A stretch of 64,000 nt of DNA from Bacteroidetes bacterium UBA1947 (GTDB taxonomy: Bacteria; Bacteroidota; Bacteroidia; Chitinophagales; Chitinophagaceae). Of this stretch, positions 1-9,151 are shown piece by piece (position 1 is the first letter of the stretch; each line of letters begins with the position of its first letter). The notes under the pieces are model-generated. The model worked only from the letters and a program-made list of their open reading frames with translations, was not told the origin of the DNA and searched no databases. The position numbers and the translations under genes were made by a program. The stretch covers positions 192,773 through 256,772 of the forward strand of contig DDET01000038.1 in the NCBI GenBank assembly GCA_002336915.1, in the 5' to 3' direction.

Positions 1-1
1 C

Positions 2-3000
2 AACCAGGGCGCGATAATAATCGGTGGATTGACGCCTAACAGTAATTATACTTTATATTATTCAACTCCAACTGCCCTTAGCCTGCCCATTCTGTCGAAC
101 GGAGGCGGTCAGTATATTCTTACAGGGCTAACAGCAGGTACATACACCAATATTTATGTTAGCCAAAACGGTTGTTCTTCAAATATCGTGGGTCCCGTAA
201 CACTTACAGATCCGGCACCGCCTTTTATTTCCGGCACTTCTTCTACATCGCCTGCATCCTGCGGCGGCAACCAGGGTAGTGTATCGCTCACGGGGCTATT
301 GCCAAACACAACTTACATTGTAAATTATTTTGACGGCATCACCACGCACACAGTAAGTATACTTTCTGGTGGCTCAGGAGTTATTACCATCAGCAACCTT
401 TCTGCCGGAACATACAGCAATATCAACGTAGTATTAAACAATTGTACTTCAAATACTGTTGGTCCGGTAACTGTAACAGACCCTCCGCCACCTGTAATAG
501 CAGGTTCATCAGCATCAATGCCCACAGCCTGTGGCGGTGCCCAGGGCAGTATATCACTTACAGGCCTTTTACCAAATACTACATATACCGTTAACTATTT
601 CGATGGTGTTACAACTCATACACTGAATAATGTTTCGGATGCTGCGGGTGTAGTTATTATCACAGGACTGACGGCAGGTGTATATTCGAACGTAACTGTT
701 ACGCTTAATTCATGTACTTCGGCAATAGCAGGGCCATTTACTTTAACGGATCCATCTGCACCGGTAGTAACGGCCGCCAGTAACACCCCCGTATGTGAAG
801 GACAGGCAATCAATTTTACAGCTACAGTTATGGTAAATGGGAACCCTACGGCCCCAAATAGCATTAGCTGGACCGGCCCTGCGTTCATCACGCCCAATTT
901 ATCACAAAACCCGGTAGTGAATAATGCGGTTCCTTCTTACAGTGGCGTTTACACAGTTGTTGCCACCGTAGCAGGTTGTAACTCCATACCCGTGACAACA
1001 AATGTAAACGTATACCCCGCACCTGCGGTGCCGGTAACTTCCACCAACAGTCCTGTCTGTTCAGGCAATGATATATTACTTAACGTAGATCCCATTGCAG
1101 GTGCTGCGGATTATCACTGGACGGGGCCTAACGGACTAGATGTGCACCAGCAAAATGTAGTGATCAATAATGCGCAGAGCGGAAACGCAGGCACTTATGA
1201 TCTTGCGGTTACTACCGTAAACAATTGTACCTTATTATCGCCGGCGAATATTTCCGTAGTTGTCAATCCCACACCGGGTACGCCTGCAGTTACTGATATG
1301 GTATATTGCCAGCAGGATGCGGCCTTAGCCTTAACAGCAACTCCTTCGGGTAATCCAAACGATACGCTTAAATGGTATACGCAAGCCACAGGCGGTACAG
1401 GTACCACCGCACCTACACCTTCAACAACTACGGCAGGTACTTTCGTTTGGTATGTGAGCCAGGTAACGGCTGCAAATTGTGAAGGCGCACGCGTGCCGCA
1501 GACAGTGTATGTCAAATCTAAGCCGGCAGTACCTTTTGCTATCAGCAATCTTCATTATTGCCAGGGTGATACTGCGCTTTCTCCTTTAACAGCAACAGGG
1601 GATTCTTTAAAATGGTACACAATTCCTGTAGGCGGCACACCTTCTTTTACAGCGCCCGTCCCATCTGCTGATACTCCCGGCGTTTACACATGGTATGTAT
1701 CACAAACGAAAAACGGATGTGAAAGTGACAGGCTCCCTATAATAGTTACTGTAAATACAAAGCCCGCACCACCTGTCACCACAACTGTCACCTATTGCAG
1801 GGGCGATGTTTCTTTACCGCTTACCGCTATCGGCCAGAACCTATTGTGGTATACGAGTCCTTTGGGTGGCACTCCTTTGTCTATGGCGCCTGTACCTTTA
1901 ACGGATACACCGGGGACCACAACATGGTATGTGAGCCAAAGCATTTTGGGCTGTGAAAGTAATTTGGCGGCTATTGATGTACACGTACTCTTCAGGCCTA
2001 CTGCGGACATAATTTCATCAAGAGATGAAGTGTGCCAAAACGATACTTTGGTGTTCAACTATGTAGGCAATTCGCTGCCTTCTACCACTTACAATTGGAC
2101 ATGGCCTATAGGCAGTAATGTCATTAGCGGCAACGGTCAGGGACCTTATGTAGTACATTTCAATAACATAGGCACTTTTGATGTCACGCTGGTAGCTACA
2201 GATAGCACCTGCGCCAGCCCGATAGCCCACGACACAATAACCGTGAAGCAAACACCTGTTGTGAGCATTGACTTGCGCAACAGCCTTGTATGTACCGGTG
2301 ACCCGCAATATATTGAGATCACTGGCCTGGACATGGAGATACATAACTACTTATGGGATTTTGGTGTTGCACATAGTTCTTCGGGTGCCTCCCTGGAATA
2401 TGGTCCCGGCCCTTACTACTTGTCGTGGGATAATCCCGGTCACTATACCGTGTCACTGGAAGTGACCGCAAAGAACCAGTGCTGGAGTAAAGCCACAGAC
2501 ACGGTGATGGTACACGAGCATCCTGAAGCAAAGATCAACGCATCGTCAACAGGTGAGCTTTGCAATGGTGAAGACGTGATACTCGCAGCCAGCATAAATA
2601 ACCCAAAGTATACTTATAGCTGGAAGCCTCAACAGTTCTTTGACTTTGATTACAATAGCCCTGTGGTAACCGTACATGCCGACCGGAGTCAATATGTAAC
2701 CCTTAAGGTGACTAATGAGTATGGCTGTGAGAGTATGGATAGTGTAATGCTCAATACAAAGCCATGCTGTGAGCTTTACCTGCCCTCCGCATTTTCACCA
2801 AACGGCGATGGCAAGAACGACTTGTTCCGCATACTAAACCCCGGCAGGCATAAACTGGAAACGCTGAAAGTATTCAACCGTTTTGGCGAGGAAGTATTTG
2901 AGACCAGCAACGAACTGAACGGATGGGATGGCAGCCACAATGGTGTGGCACAGGAAATGGGAGTATACTTCTACATTCTCAAATATGATTGCGATGGTAA

Positions 3001-3040
3001 GAATACCCTCTTGAAAGGGGAAGTTACCCTTGTGAGATAA
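2..3040 (+). CDS. Large Ig-like repeat surface adhesin with CHU_C C-terminal domain (5' truncated by window)
   Basis: The reading frame is open from the second base, so the start lies upstream; about 1012 residues are visible. The first part holds repeats of about 90 residues (period near 270 bp), each with a C-G-G-x-Q-G core and ending in x-T-D-P. Two Ig/PKD-like domains follow (VCEGQ, VCSGN), then three domains of the Ig_7 kind with YC at the start and LKWYT/LLWYT in the middle, then PKD-like domains. The last 90 residues match the gliding-motility-associated C-terminal domain (SAFSPNGDGKNDLFR, then VFNRFGEEV, ending GEVTLVR), which marks T9SS-exported, surface-attached proteins. The same domain order and a very similar C-terminus occur in the protein at 48233-55042. 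Its ligand is unknown. It is followed at once by a TMTC-like glycosyltransferase. Confidence 0.9.
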   Translation, partial: NQGAIIIGGLTPNSNYTLYYSTPTALSLPILSNGGGQYILTGLTAGTYTNIYVSQNGCSSNIVGPVTLTDPAPPFISGTSSTSPASCGGNQGSVSLTGLLPNTTYIVNYFDGITTHTVSILSGGSGVITISNLSAGTYSNINVVLNNCTSNTVGPVTVTDPPPPVIAGSSASMPTACGGAQGSISLTGLLPNTTYTVNYFDGVTTHTLNNVSDAAGVVIITGLTAGVYSNVTVTLNSCTSAIAGPFTLTDPSAPVVTAASNTPVCEGQAINFTATVMVNGNPTAPNSISWTGPAFITPNLSQNPVVNNAVPSYSGVYTVVATVAGCNSIPVTTNVNVYPAPAVPVTSTNSPVCSGNDILLNVDPIAGAADYHWTGPNGLDVHQQNVVINNAQSGNAGTYDLAVTTVNNCTLLSPANISVVVNPTPGTPAVTDMVYCQQDAALALTATPSGNPNDTLKWYTQATGGTGTTAPTPSTTTAGTFVWYVSQVTAANCEGARVPQTVYVKSKPAVPFAISNLHYCQGDTALSPLTATGDSLKWYTIPVGGTPSFTAPVPSADTPGVYTWYVSQTKNGCESDRLPIIVTVNTKPAPPVTTTVTYCRGDVSLPLTAIGQNLLWYTSPLGGTPLSMAPVPLTDTPGTTTWYVSQSILGCESNLAAIDVHVLFRPTADIISSRDEVCQNDTLVFNYVGNSLPSTTYNWTWPIGSNVISGNGQGPYVVHFNNIGTFDVTLVATDSTCASPIAHDTITVKQTPVVSIDLRNSLVCTGDPQYIEITGLDMEIHNYLWDFGVAHSSSGASLEYGPGPYYLSWDNPGHYTVSLEVTAKNQCWSKATDTVMVHEHPEAKINASSTGELCNGEDVILAASINNPKYTYSWKPQQFFDFDYNSPVVTVHADRSQYVTLKVTNEYGCESMDSVMLNTKPCCELYLPSAFSPNGDGKNDLFRILNPGRHKLETLKVFNRFGEEVFETSNELNGWDGSHNGVAQEMGVYFYILKYDCDGKNTLLKGEVTLVR

Positions 3041-3063
3041 AAACCGAATCTCGTATAATACTG

Positions 3064-3093
3064 AACTGCCCTGTGCCACGGGGCAGTTTTTTT
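3064..3093 (+). terminator. Intrinsic terminator between adhesin and TMTC-like gene
   Basis: AACTGCCC pairs with GGGCAGTT around a nine-base loop, and the second arm runs into seven T residues. It lies in the 82-bp gap between the adhesin stop and the next start on the same strand. It may end transcription or only reduce transcription of the downstream enzyme gene. A terminator sits in the same position in the second adhesin/TMTC pair. Confidence 0.8.
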
Positions 3094-3122
3094 CATATCT
3101 TTTACCCGAAATAGAATGCCGG

Positions 3123-5183
3123 ATGTCTAAAAAGAATCCATCAACAGGAGCAGCAATAAAGCAAAACGCGGAGGCCGGTCATAACGCGGATCCAGCCTCT
3201 AAAGCAAAGCGCCTGCTGCTTTTGCAAAAGCTTGTATTGTTTGCTATAGCCTTCCTGGTATATGCGGGTACTATCAACCATGATTTTAATCTTGATGACG
3301 AATTATACCATAGCCATGCGGTAAAGCTTGCGGCAACGGGCACCAAGGGGATTGTGAAGGCCTTCACTACGCGTACTTTCATTGATGCCGAAGAGCAGTA
3401 TGAGTACAGGCCGGTAACACTAGTTAGTTTTGTGATACAGTATGAACTAATAGGTATGGGCCCGAATGCCAGCCATGCACTTAATGTTATACTATATGCC
3501 CTGAGTTGCCTGCTGCTATTCATGTTATTGTGTAAATGGTTTGGGCCTGAACGCAGTTGGCCGGCGTTTTTCATAGCCTTGCTTTTTACATTGCACCCTT
3601 TGCATACCGAGATAGTAAACAGCATTAAAAGCCGCGACGAATTGTTGGCATTTTTCTTTGTACTCCTCAGCTTTTTAGCCGCCTGGAAAACATATACCAC
3701 ATCATCATGGAAGTATGTTTTCGCGACCATTTTATTTTTTCTACTTGCTGTATTGTCTAAAAAAACTATTTGGCCCTTTGCCTTTCTCATTCCCCTTGCC
3801 TTTTTCTTTTTCAGTAACCTTTCTCTTAAAAAGATTGTCATTTATTCTGTTCCTGTTTTTGCATCGCTGCCATTGCTGCGGCTGGTGCTGAAGTTCCTGC
3901 CCCATGCACAAAGAACTTTTTATGAGCATGAGAATCCATTTTATACTCAAGACCTCGGAATAATGTCGCGGACGGCAACCGCATTATACGTAATGGGCAG
4001 GTACATGCTGCTTCATATTTTCCCATACAAGCTGGCTTACTATTATGGTGCCAGCTACATTCCTATTGTTACATGGGGCAATATATGGGTATGGTTTTCG
4101 CTTGTTATTCATCTTTTAATAGTCGTTTACATTATTAAGAACTTTCGTAAAAGGAGTATGCTTGTTTTTGGTGCTACCATTTACCTGGCCGGCATTTTCA
4201 TCTGCTCCAATATGTTGCGTCTTGTACCGGGCTTAATGGCGGAGCGCTTTGCGTATATGGCCTCTCTAGGCTATTGTATTGTGCTTTGTTCGGTACTTTA
4301 TGCATTGTTCAAAGTGCCCGTGACGAGGGCCTTGCAGACTGATGGAAGAAGCAGGCAACTGCTGGCCTGTATAATACTGGTTGGCTCACTGTATGCCGTG
4401 CGCTGTATAGCCCGGAACGATGACTGGAGAAATAAATATACACTCTATACACATGATATGCCTTACCTGCGTAGTTCCGCTAAGGCGAACGTGCTTCATG
4501 GCGACCTGATGATGAACTTGTCAGGCAAATACCGGGAGACAGCAGCGCAGTTGCGGCAGCAAGGCAATGCAGCACTTGCAAACTTGTATGCTGATAGTGC
4601 AGTTTATTATAACCGCATTGCGATAGAGAATTTTAAACAGTCACTCAGGGTCACTCCGCGTTTGTCATCAGGTATGAGTAACCTTGCGCTTGCTTACTTT
4701 GCAGCCGACAGCCAGCTTCTTGCGAGGAAATATCTTGTTGAAGCGCTTGAGGTTGACACCTCAAATGCTAAGCTCAGTTGCAACCTGGGTATCATATACC
4801 TGAAGGCGGGCATGTACGATTCAGCGATGTACAGGGTGAAGAAGGCCATTGATTATGATAATGAATTTGCCGTTGCCTATCAAACACTCTGCGATATACA
4901 GCTTTCGCAACATGATACAGCCGCTGCTATCAGTACTCTGCAGTTGGCTACGGAGAACATCACCAATCCTATTGCGCCTTATATAGATCTTGCCGACATT
5001 GCTTTGCATCAACACGATACGGCTACTGCTGTAAAATATCTTGAAGAAACTGCTGACATGAAACCCGGTAGTATGTTTGCCATGGGCTTTCTTGCCAACT
5101 ATTACCAATCGAAGAAAGATATGGAACGCGCTAATTATTATTACAACAAATATACCCAGCTGCGCAACGAGAGAGGGGAGTAG
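3123..5183 (+). CDS. TMTC-like GT-C glycosyltransferase with C-terminal TPR repeats (copy 1)
   Basis: This 686-residue integral membrane protein has a cytosolic N-terminus of about 35 residues, roughly ten hydrophobic segments to about residue 430, and TPR repeats from about residue 490 to the end. Features of TMTC/GT-C enzymes are visible: an acidic pair in the first periplasmic loop (FNLDD, D58-D59), a HPLHTE motif near residue 158 followed by SRDELL, and an ENPFY...LLHIFP stretch resembling the DUF1736 region. TMTC enzymes move mannose from polyprenyl-phosphate mannose to Ser/Thr of exported proteins. Here the sugar and the target are inferred, and the adhesin just upstream is the obvious candidate substrate. 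It is clearly paralogous to 46127-48169 (same length and motifs) and more distantly to 26542-28524. The ATG at 3123 gives a polar head before the first membrane segment. Confidence 0.8.
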   Translation: MSKKNPSTGAAIKQNAEAGHNADPASKAKRLLLLQKLVLFAIAFLVYAGTINHDFNLDDELYHSHAVKLAATGTKGIVKAFTTRTFIDAEEQYEYRPVTLVSFVIQYELIGMGPNASHALNVILYALSCLLLFMLLCKWFGPERSWPAFFIALLFTLHPLHTEIVNSIKSRDELLAFFFVLLSFLAAWKTYTTSSWKYVFATILFFLLAVLSKKTIWPFAFLIPLAFFFFSNLSLKKIVIYSVPVFASLPLLRLVLKFLPHAQRTFYEHENPFYTQDLGIMSRTATALYVMGRYMLLHIFPYKLAYYYGASYIPIVTWGNIWVWFSLVIHLLIVVYIIKNFRKRSMLVFGATIYLAGIFICSNMLRLVPGLMAERFAYMASLGYCIVLCSVLYALFKVPVTRALQTDGRSRQLLACIILVGSLYAVRCIARNDDWRNKYTLYTHDMPYLRSSAKANVLHGDLMMNLSGKYRETAAQLRQQGNAALANLYADSAVYYNRIAIENFKQSLRVTPRLSSGMSNLALAYFAADSQLLARKYLVEALEVDTSNAKLSCNLGIIYLKAGMYDSAMYRVKKAIDYDNEFAVAYQTLCDIQLSQHDTAAAISTLQLATENITNPIAPYIDLADIALHQHDTATAVKYLEETADMKPGSMFAMGFLANYYQSKKDMERANYYYNKYTQLRNERGE

Positions 5184-5198
5184 GGTATAGCCATTCCA

Positions 5199-5675
5199 TT
5201 ATTTCCATGCATTCAGCAATCTTCGCACCAGCACGATCTCTCCTGCGTGGTATGCATTATGGTCGGCGATAAGGAGCGCCTCACGCAACAGGTTTTGCCC
5301 GCTACCCCAGGGGAAGGGTGCATACAAGTCATTCGATTCATCCTTTATTAATTCGATGAATGCATTCAGGTCATTGCGTATCAATTGCAGTGACTGGTTC
5401 CATGCCTTAAGGTCTTTGGGGGCAGTTTCCTTTGGCCAATAATCTTCAGGCCATTTCATCTCCTTATAGTCCGGGTTCCTTGAAAAATCGAGTATGTCCC
5501 ATTGGGCTATGCGTATATGCTCGACCAGCTGCCATATACTATAGGGCAGTCCGCCGGGTACTACGCTATATACCTCGGGGGTGATGTCTTTTAGCGCGTC
5601 TTCAAGGCTTACATGCGCCTGTGCCTTTTCCAGCAATGCTATGAGCTGTGTTCTTAAGGCTTTGTCTCGTTCCAT
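5199..5675 (-). CDS. DinB-superfamily protein
   Basis: The product is 158 residues, the usual size for DinB/DUF1572-like four-helix proteins. The metal-binding His triad is present: H53 in LVEHIRIAQWD, and H139 and H143 in DHNAYHAGEI. The family includes thiol-dependent transferases and many damage-associated proteins of unknown reaction; nothing here fixes the substrate. The gene is convergent with the TMTC-like gene, only 15 bp apart, with no clear terminator between them. Confidence 0.85.
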   Translation of the reverse strand: MERDKALRTQLIALLEKAQAHVSLEDALKDITPEVYSVVPGGLPYSIWQLVEHIRIAQWDILDFSRNPDYKEMKWPEDYWPKETAPKDLKAWNQSLQLIRNDLNAFIELIKDESNDLYAPFPWGSGQNLLREALLIADHNAYHAGEIVLVRRLLNAWK

Positions 5676-6113
5676 GTTATAAAGTTAAGTTTGCATCCGT
5701 CACTTCCTGTGAGAAATTATGATATTTAGTTATTTCCTGTTTTCGGGGGAGCATTATTATTTCCTCTTTTTTTATGACAGTTGCCGGAAAGGCTTACTGG
5801 TATTGGCATATGCGTAAGAATAATTATTTCTCGTTTTTTCCCTTTTTTACTCTTTTCCATAAAAAGAGAAATTATTATTTTTCATAATCCTATCGCTAGC
5901 CCAAGATGGATTTCATTTACAATATTTTTCAAAGAATAATAATCACCCCGTCCTGATTCATTCAATGGAAGTTGGTCTTTTGTCTGAATCAGTCCACCCC
6001 TCTTTGAAAATAAAGAGGAGAGCCAAAAATTTGCGCGACCTTGCAAGTTACGAAATGGAGAAGGGGTGCTCCAAGTTTTGTGGATAAAATGACATAAAAG
6101 CATAATTGTTAAT
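5676..6113. other. AT-rich intergenic region with inverted repeats and a doubtful 83-codon frame
   Basis: This 438-bp stretch is strongly AT-rich. An imperfect inverted repeat (5819-5832 with 5866-5879, 13 of 14 bases pairing) encloses a T-rich loop. A smaller perfect hairpin pairs CCTCTTT at 5999-6005 with AAAGAGG at 6012-6018. A minus-strand frame (6133-5882, 83 codons) overlaps the end of the FAD gene. Its composition is odd and it has no recognisable domain, so it may be chance or a decayed gene. I see no RNA gene here. Confidence 0.4.
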
Positions 6114-7277
6114 CTAAGACCCGATTGGAGCATTCGTCAATAAAGGCCGGCCATGCGTCAATGAGATGATCTTACGCCCGAGGGGAGGTAAAGCATGCAG
6201 CAGAGCTAAGGAGGCTTGTGTAAGCAGGGGATTGCCAAAAAAATGCTGAATGGTGCGCCCCCAGAAGAGGCGTTTGCCAAAGCGCTTATTCCATGCAAGC
6301 TGATATGTATTTTCTAATTGCAGTCGGGCTTCGGCTATATCACCCTGGCCCGATAAGATATTGCTTTTCAGAATAAGGGAGCTAAGTAATTGTGCGCCTG
6401 AAATAGCCATTGACATACCGTTCCCGCAGAGCGGTGTGATCAGGCCTGCAGTATCCCCGCACATCAGGATGTGGTTTTCGACCTGGCTCTTCGGCTCAAA
6501 ATAAATCTCGTTGATCACCTCCGGCGCTTTGAACAAAAACTCAGACTCAGTAAAAAAGCGTTTGAGATTTGGGTTTTGATATAACACTTCTGATTCGAGT
6601 TCGGGGATAGATCTCTGGGCTTTCAGTGCAGGCCGCTTGTAGAGGTAACAAAGATTATAGCGATCAGCCTCTATTTTTGAGATGCCGCAGTAACCTCCAT
6701 TAAAATTGTCTAATCCTATTTCGTGAGGAGGGTAGTCGGTTCGTATGTGGTATTTGACCGCCATATAGCCTGTATGGGCCTTCATGAAAGGGCGGCCGAG
6801 CTTTTTATCCAGCATTTCCCTTTTGCCATAACTACCAATTACGAGTGCCGAGGTAAAAGTATCACCATTGGCAGTGCTAACAGTAAATTGTTCGTGCTGA
6901 AATTGAATGTCGGTAACACGTGTCGCGGTTTCGACTCTTGCACCCGATTGGATAGCCAATTGACATAAGGCTTCGTCCATGGTATAGCGGCTGATGCCAA
7001 AGCCTCCAAGATCGAGCGGGGTATAAATATTTTTCCCCTGCGGAGTGGATATGCGAAGGTTGGTAATATTGCTTGCCCCGAAATGAAATGGATCAAAGCC
7101 CAAAGACCGAAGATAGCCGAGGACTTCATTGCTGACATATTCACCGCATACTTTGTGATAAGGGTAGGTCTTTTTCTCGAGTAGCAAGACCTTCCTATTG
7201 GCCTTAGCCAAAACTATGGCTGCTGTTAGTCCTGCCAAACCGCCACCTACTATTATTACTTCAAATTCCGGTTTCAT
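6114..7277 (-). CDS. FAD-dependent oxidoreductase of the geranylgeranyl-reductase/PHBH-like family
   Basis: This 387-residue protein has an N-terminal Rossmann FAD motif (VIIVGGGLAGLTAA from about residue 7), an E at the end of the second strand (LLLEKK), and a C-terminal flavin motif (CGDTAGLITPLCGNGMS). I start it at the ATG at 7277 rather than 7325 because that places the FAD motif at the usual distance and makes an ATGA overlap with the methyltransferase stop, which implies translational coupling. It is the third gene of the polyketide cluster and probably hydroxylates, oxidises or reduces the methylated polyketide in the cytosol. Its exact reaction cannot be read from sequence. Confidence 0.85.
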   Translation of the reverse strand: MKPEFEVIIVGGGLAGLTAAIVLAKANRKVLLLEKKTYPYHKVCGEYVSNEVLGYLRSLGFDPFHFGASNITNLRISTPQGKNIYTPLDLGGFGISRYTMDEALCQLAIQSGARVETATRVTDIQFQHEQFTVSTANGDTFTSALVIGSYGKREMLDKKLGRPFMKAHTGYMAVKYHIRTDYPPHEIGLDNFNGGYCGISKIEADRYNLCYLYKRPALKAQRSIPELESEVLYQNPNLKRFFTESEFLFKAPEVINEIYFEPKSQVENHILMCGDTAGLITPLCGNGMSMAISGAQLLSSLILKSNILSGQGDIAEARLQLENTYQLAWNKRFGKRLFWGRTIQHFFGNPLLTQASLALLHALPPLGRKIISLTHGRPLLTNAPIGS

Positions 7278-7984
7278 TGCTGAGATGTGTGAATGATCAA
7301 CTCCCATCTGAATGCCCAACGCCACTTTAATGTATAGTTCTTCACTCCTGCAGCCTTAAGGATGCGAACCCAATCGCTGCGGGTAAATGCACGTGCCACC
7401 GAAAGGCGGGCATCATGCTTTACCATATAAGTTTTGGAAAACAGCGCAGTTAGTATGCTGATGGAATAATAGGCATACCAGTGGCGATGGAGATCGTTTA
7501 CTATTATCGCTGTGCCTGCTATTGCGGCCATACGTTGCAGAAGGGTAACCAGTTCATCGTCTTTAAAATGATGACAGAAAAGGCTGCAAATTACAATGTC
7601 CGCTCTTTCCATTAACAAAGACTCATCGAAAACGTTTGCAAGCATATACTCAATAGCCGGAAATTTTGTCGAGGCTTCTTTTGCATATGCTATCATTACA
7701 GGATTGAGATCAACACCTACTAACCTTGACCGGATCTGCCGCCTGTCGCCCCATTCCGCAATGGCCCTGAGCATGTCACCTCCGCCGCAGCCAAGGTCCA
7801 TTATGGTCATTTTCTTAGCAGGCCAATGTAATTTTTTCAAGGCATCTAACACTACGCTGTAGCCCCCGAGGTATTTATTGATGACCTCAAGCTCACGCAG
7901 GTTTTGTCGTAACTCGTCCTGAGGCGCGGCCAGGTCATCCATCTTTTCCGGGAGATCGCTTCGTATCGAGAGATTGGGCATCAT
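7274..7984 (-). CDS. Class I SAM-dependent methyltransferase of the polyketide cluster
   Basis: The 236-residue product has the SAM-binding motif I DLGCGGGDMLR near residue 63, an acidic motif II (GVDLNP), and an ADIVICSLFCHH segment in the post-I region. It starts 3 bp after the polyketide synthase stop (two consecutive ATG codons are possible) and overlaps the oxidoreductase start by 4 bp, so the three genes form one transcription unit. The likely role is O- or C-methylation of the type III polyketide; the position on the substrate is unknown. Confidence 0.85.
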   Translation of the reverse strand: MMPNLSIRSDLPEKMDDLAAPQDELRQNLRELEVINKYLGGYSVVLDALKKLHWPAKKMTIMDLGCGGGDMLRAIAEWGDRRQIRSRLVGVDLNPVMIAYAKEASTKFPAIEYMLANVFDESLLMERADIVICSLFCHHFKDDELVTLLQRMAAIAGTAIIVNDLHRHWYAYYSISILTALFSKTYMVKHDARLSVARAFTRSDWVRILKAAGVKNYTLKWRWAFRWELIIHTSQQ

Positions 7985-7987
7985 ATA

Positions 7988-9106
7988 TTATGCTACGTCC
8001 AGGATCATTGATTCCATTGTTATGCCCGGGCCGAATGCACATGCCAGTATTTTCTTGCCTTTATCGCCCGCGTTTAATTGGCCCAGATATTTATTCAAAA
8101 CAAAGAGTATCGTTACCGAAGACATGTTACCGTAATCGCGGAGTATCTCGTAAGAATTTGCATTTTTGCTTGCGTCGATCTGTAAAGCCTCTTCACAAGC
8201 TTCCAGTATTTTTGTTCCGCCGGGGTGAATGGCGTAAAAATCGATCATAGACTGGTTCAATCCTGTTTTTTCAAACAGCTTATCCAGCAATGGTTGAATG
8301 TTCAGACGAACAATGTTAGGAACTTCGGGAGTGAGGCGAAGATCGAATCCTGTATCGCCAATACGCCAAACCATGTCATTACCGGCCGACTGTTCGAACT
8401 CGGCATAAAAATGTTCCAGGGACAGGCCGACCTTACCCGCCGCCTTTTGCAGACTTTCTGCAGATATGATGGCAACTGCTGCGCCGTCACCAAATAGTGC
8501 GTTCGCCACCATTTGATCGGGTTCGTAGCTGCGCTGATAGTGCAGGGAGCATAATTCGACCCCCGCTATCATTACCAGGGCGTCCGGCTGCGAGCGACAA
8601 ATGTGGTAGGCGGATTTGAGTGCATTGATGGCTGCATAGCAGCCCATAAAGTTAATACAGGTGCGCTCCACGCTCTTATCGAGGCCAAGATTCTCTACAA
8701 GTTGTATATCGAGCCCGGGGGCATACATGCCAGTGCAGCTGAATGTGATAAGGTGCGTTATGTTTTTAGCCGATAGCGAGGGCAGCTGTGCGAAACAGGT
8801 TGCTGCTGCCTCCTCGCAGAGACCGGCCGCATGCTTTTCATATATGGCCATCCGTTGCGAAATGGTGGTGGCGGGATATTTACCTGAGGGATGGAAAAGG
8901 ACGTTCTCGTCCTTATCAGGCGCCGCAAATTCATTTAGCACACTATGCCTGTGCATAATGCCGCTCCTGTTATAGATCTTTTTAAGCACCAATTTTTCGC
9001 CCCGGCTCATTCCGTTTGCCGATTCTAAAATGGAATAGTGCAGATCTTGTGCTATTTTGTATTTTGGTACTGCAGTTCCTATTGCTTGTATTGCGGGGTG
9101 AACCAT
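7988..9106 (-). CDS. Type III polyketide synthase (chalcone/stilbene synthase-like)
   Basis: The product is 372 residues, typical for a homodimeric type III PKS. The Cys-His-Asn catalytic triad is present: C156 in NFMGCYAAI, H294 in YAIHPGG, and N327 in DYGNMSS. The enzyme would extend an acyl-CoA starter with malonyl-CoA and cyclise the product to a resorcinol, phloroglucinol or pyrone; the starter is not predictable here. It is the first gene of a minus-strand three-gene unit (PKS, methyltransferase, FAD oxidoreductase) and is divergent from a UbiA prenyltransferase, with about 45 bp between starts. This points to a prenylated or redox-tailored aromatic product. Confidence 0.92.
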   Translation of the reverse strand: MVHPAIQAIGTAVPKYKIAQDLHYSILESANGMSRGEKLVLKKIYNRSGIMHRHSVLNEFAAPDKDENVLFHPSGKYPATTISQRMAIYEKHAAGLCEEAAATCFAQLPSLSAKNITHLITFSCTGMYAPGLDIQLVENLGLDKSVERTCINFMGCYAAINALKSAYHICRSQPDALVMIAGVELCSLHYQRSYEPDQMVANALFGDGAAVAIISAESLQKAAGKVGLSLEHFYAEFEQSAGNDMVWRIGDTGFDLRLTPEVPNIVRLNIQPLLDKLFEKTGLNQSMIDFYAIHPGGTKILEACEEALQIDASKNANSYEILRDYGNMSSVTILFVLNKYLGQLNAGDKGKKILACAFGPGITMESMILDVA

Positions 9107-9151
9107 GGCATGATTTTACGATGTATCGAAGTCAAAAACAAATGCATTTTA

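Noticed and set aside
3179..3841. 220-codon minus-strand frame opposite the first TMTC-like gene
   Set aside because: The plus-strand protein has clear family motifs over the same bases; the minus frame is Lys/Ser-rich noise.
5882..6133. 83-codon minus-strand frame overlapping the end of the FAD oxidoreductase gene
   Set aside because: It has no recognisable domain, odd composition and no clear start signal, and it lies in a low-complexity AT-rich region. It is noted only as a doubtful frame or gene remnant.
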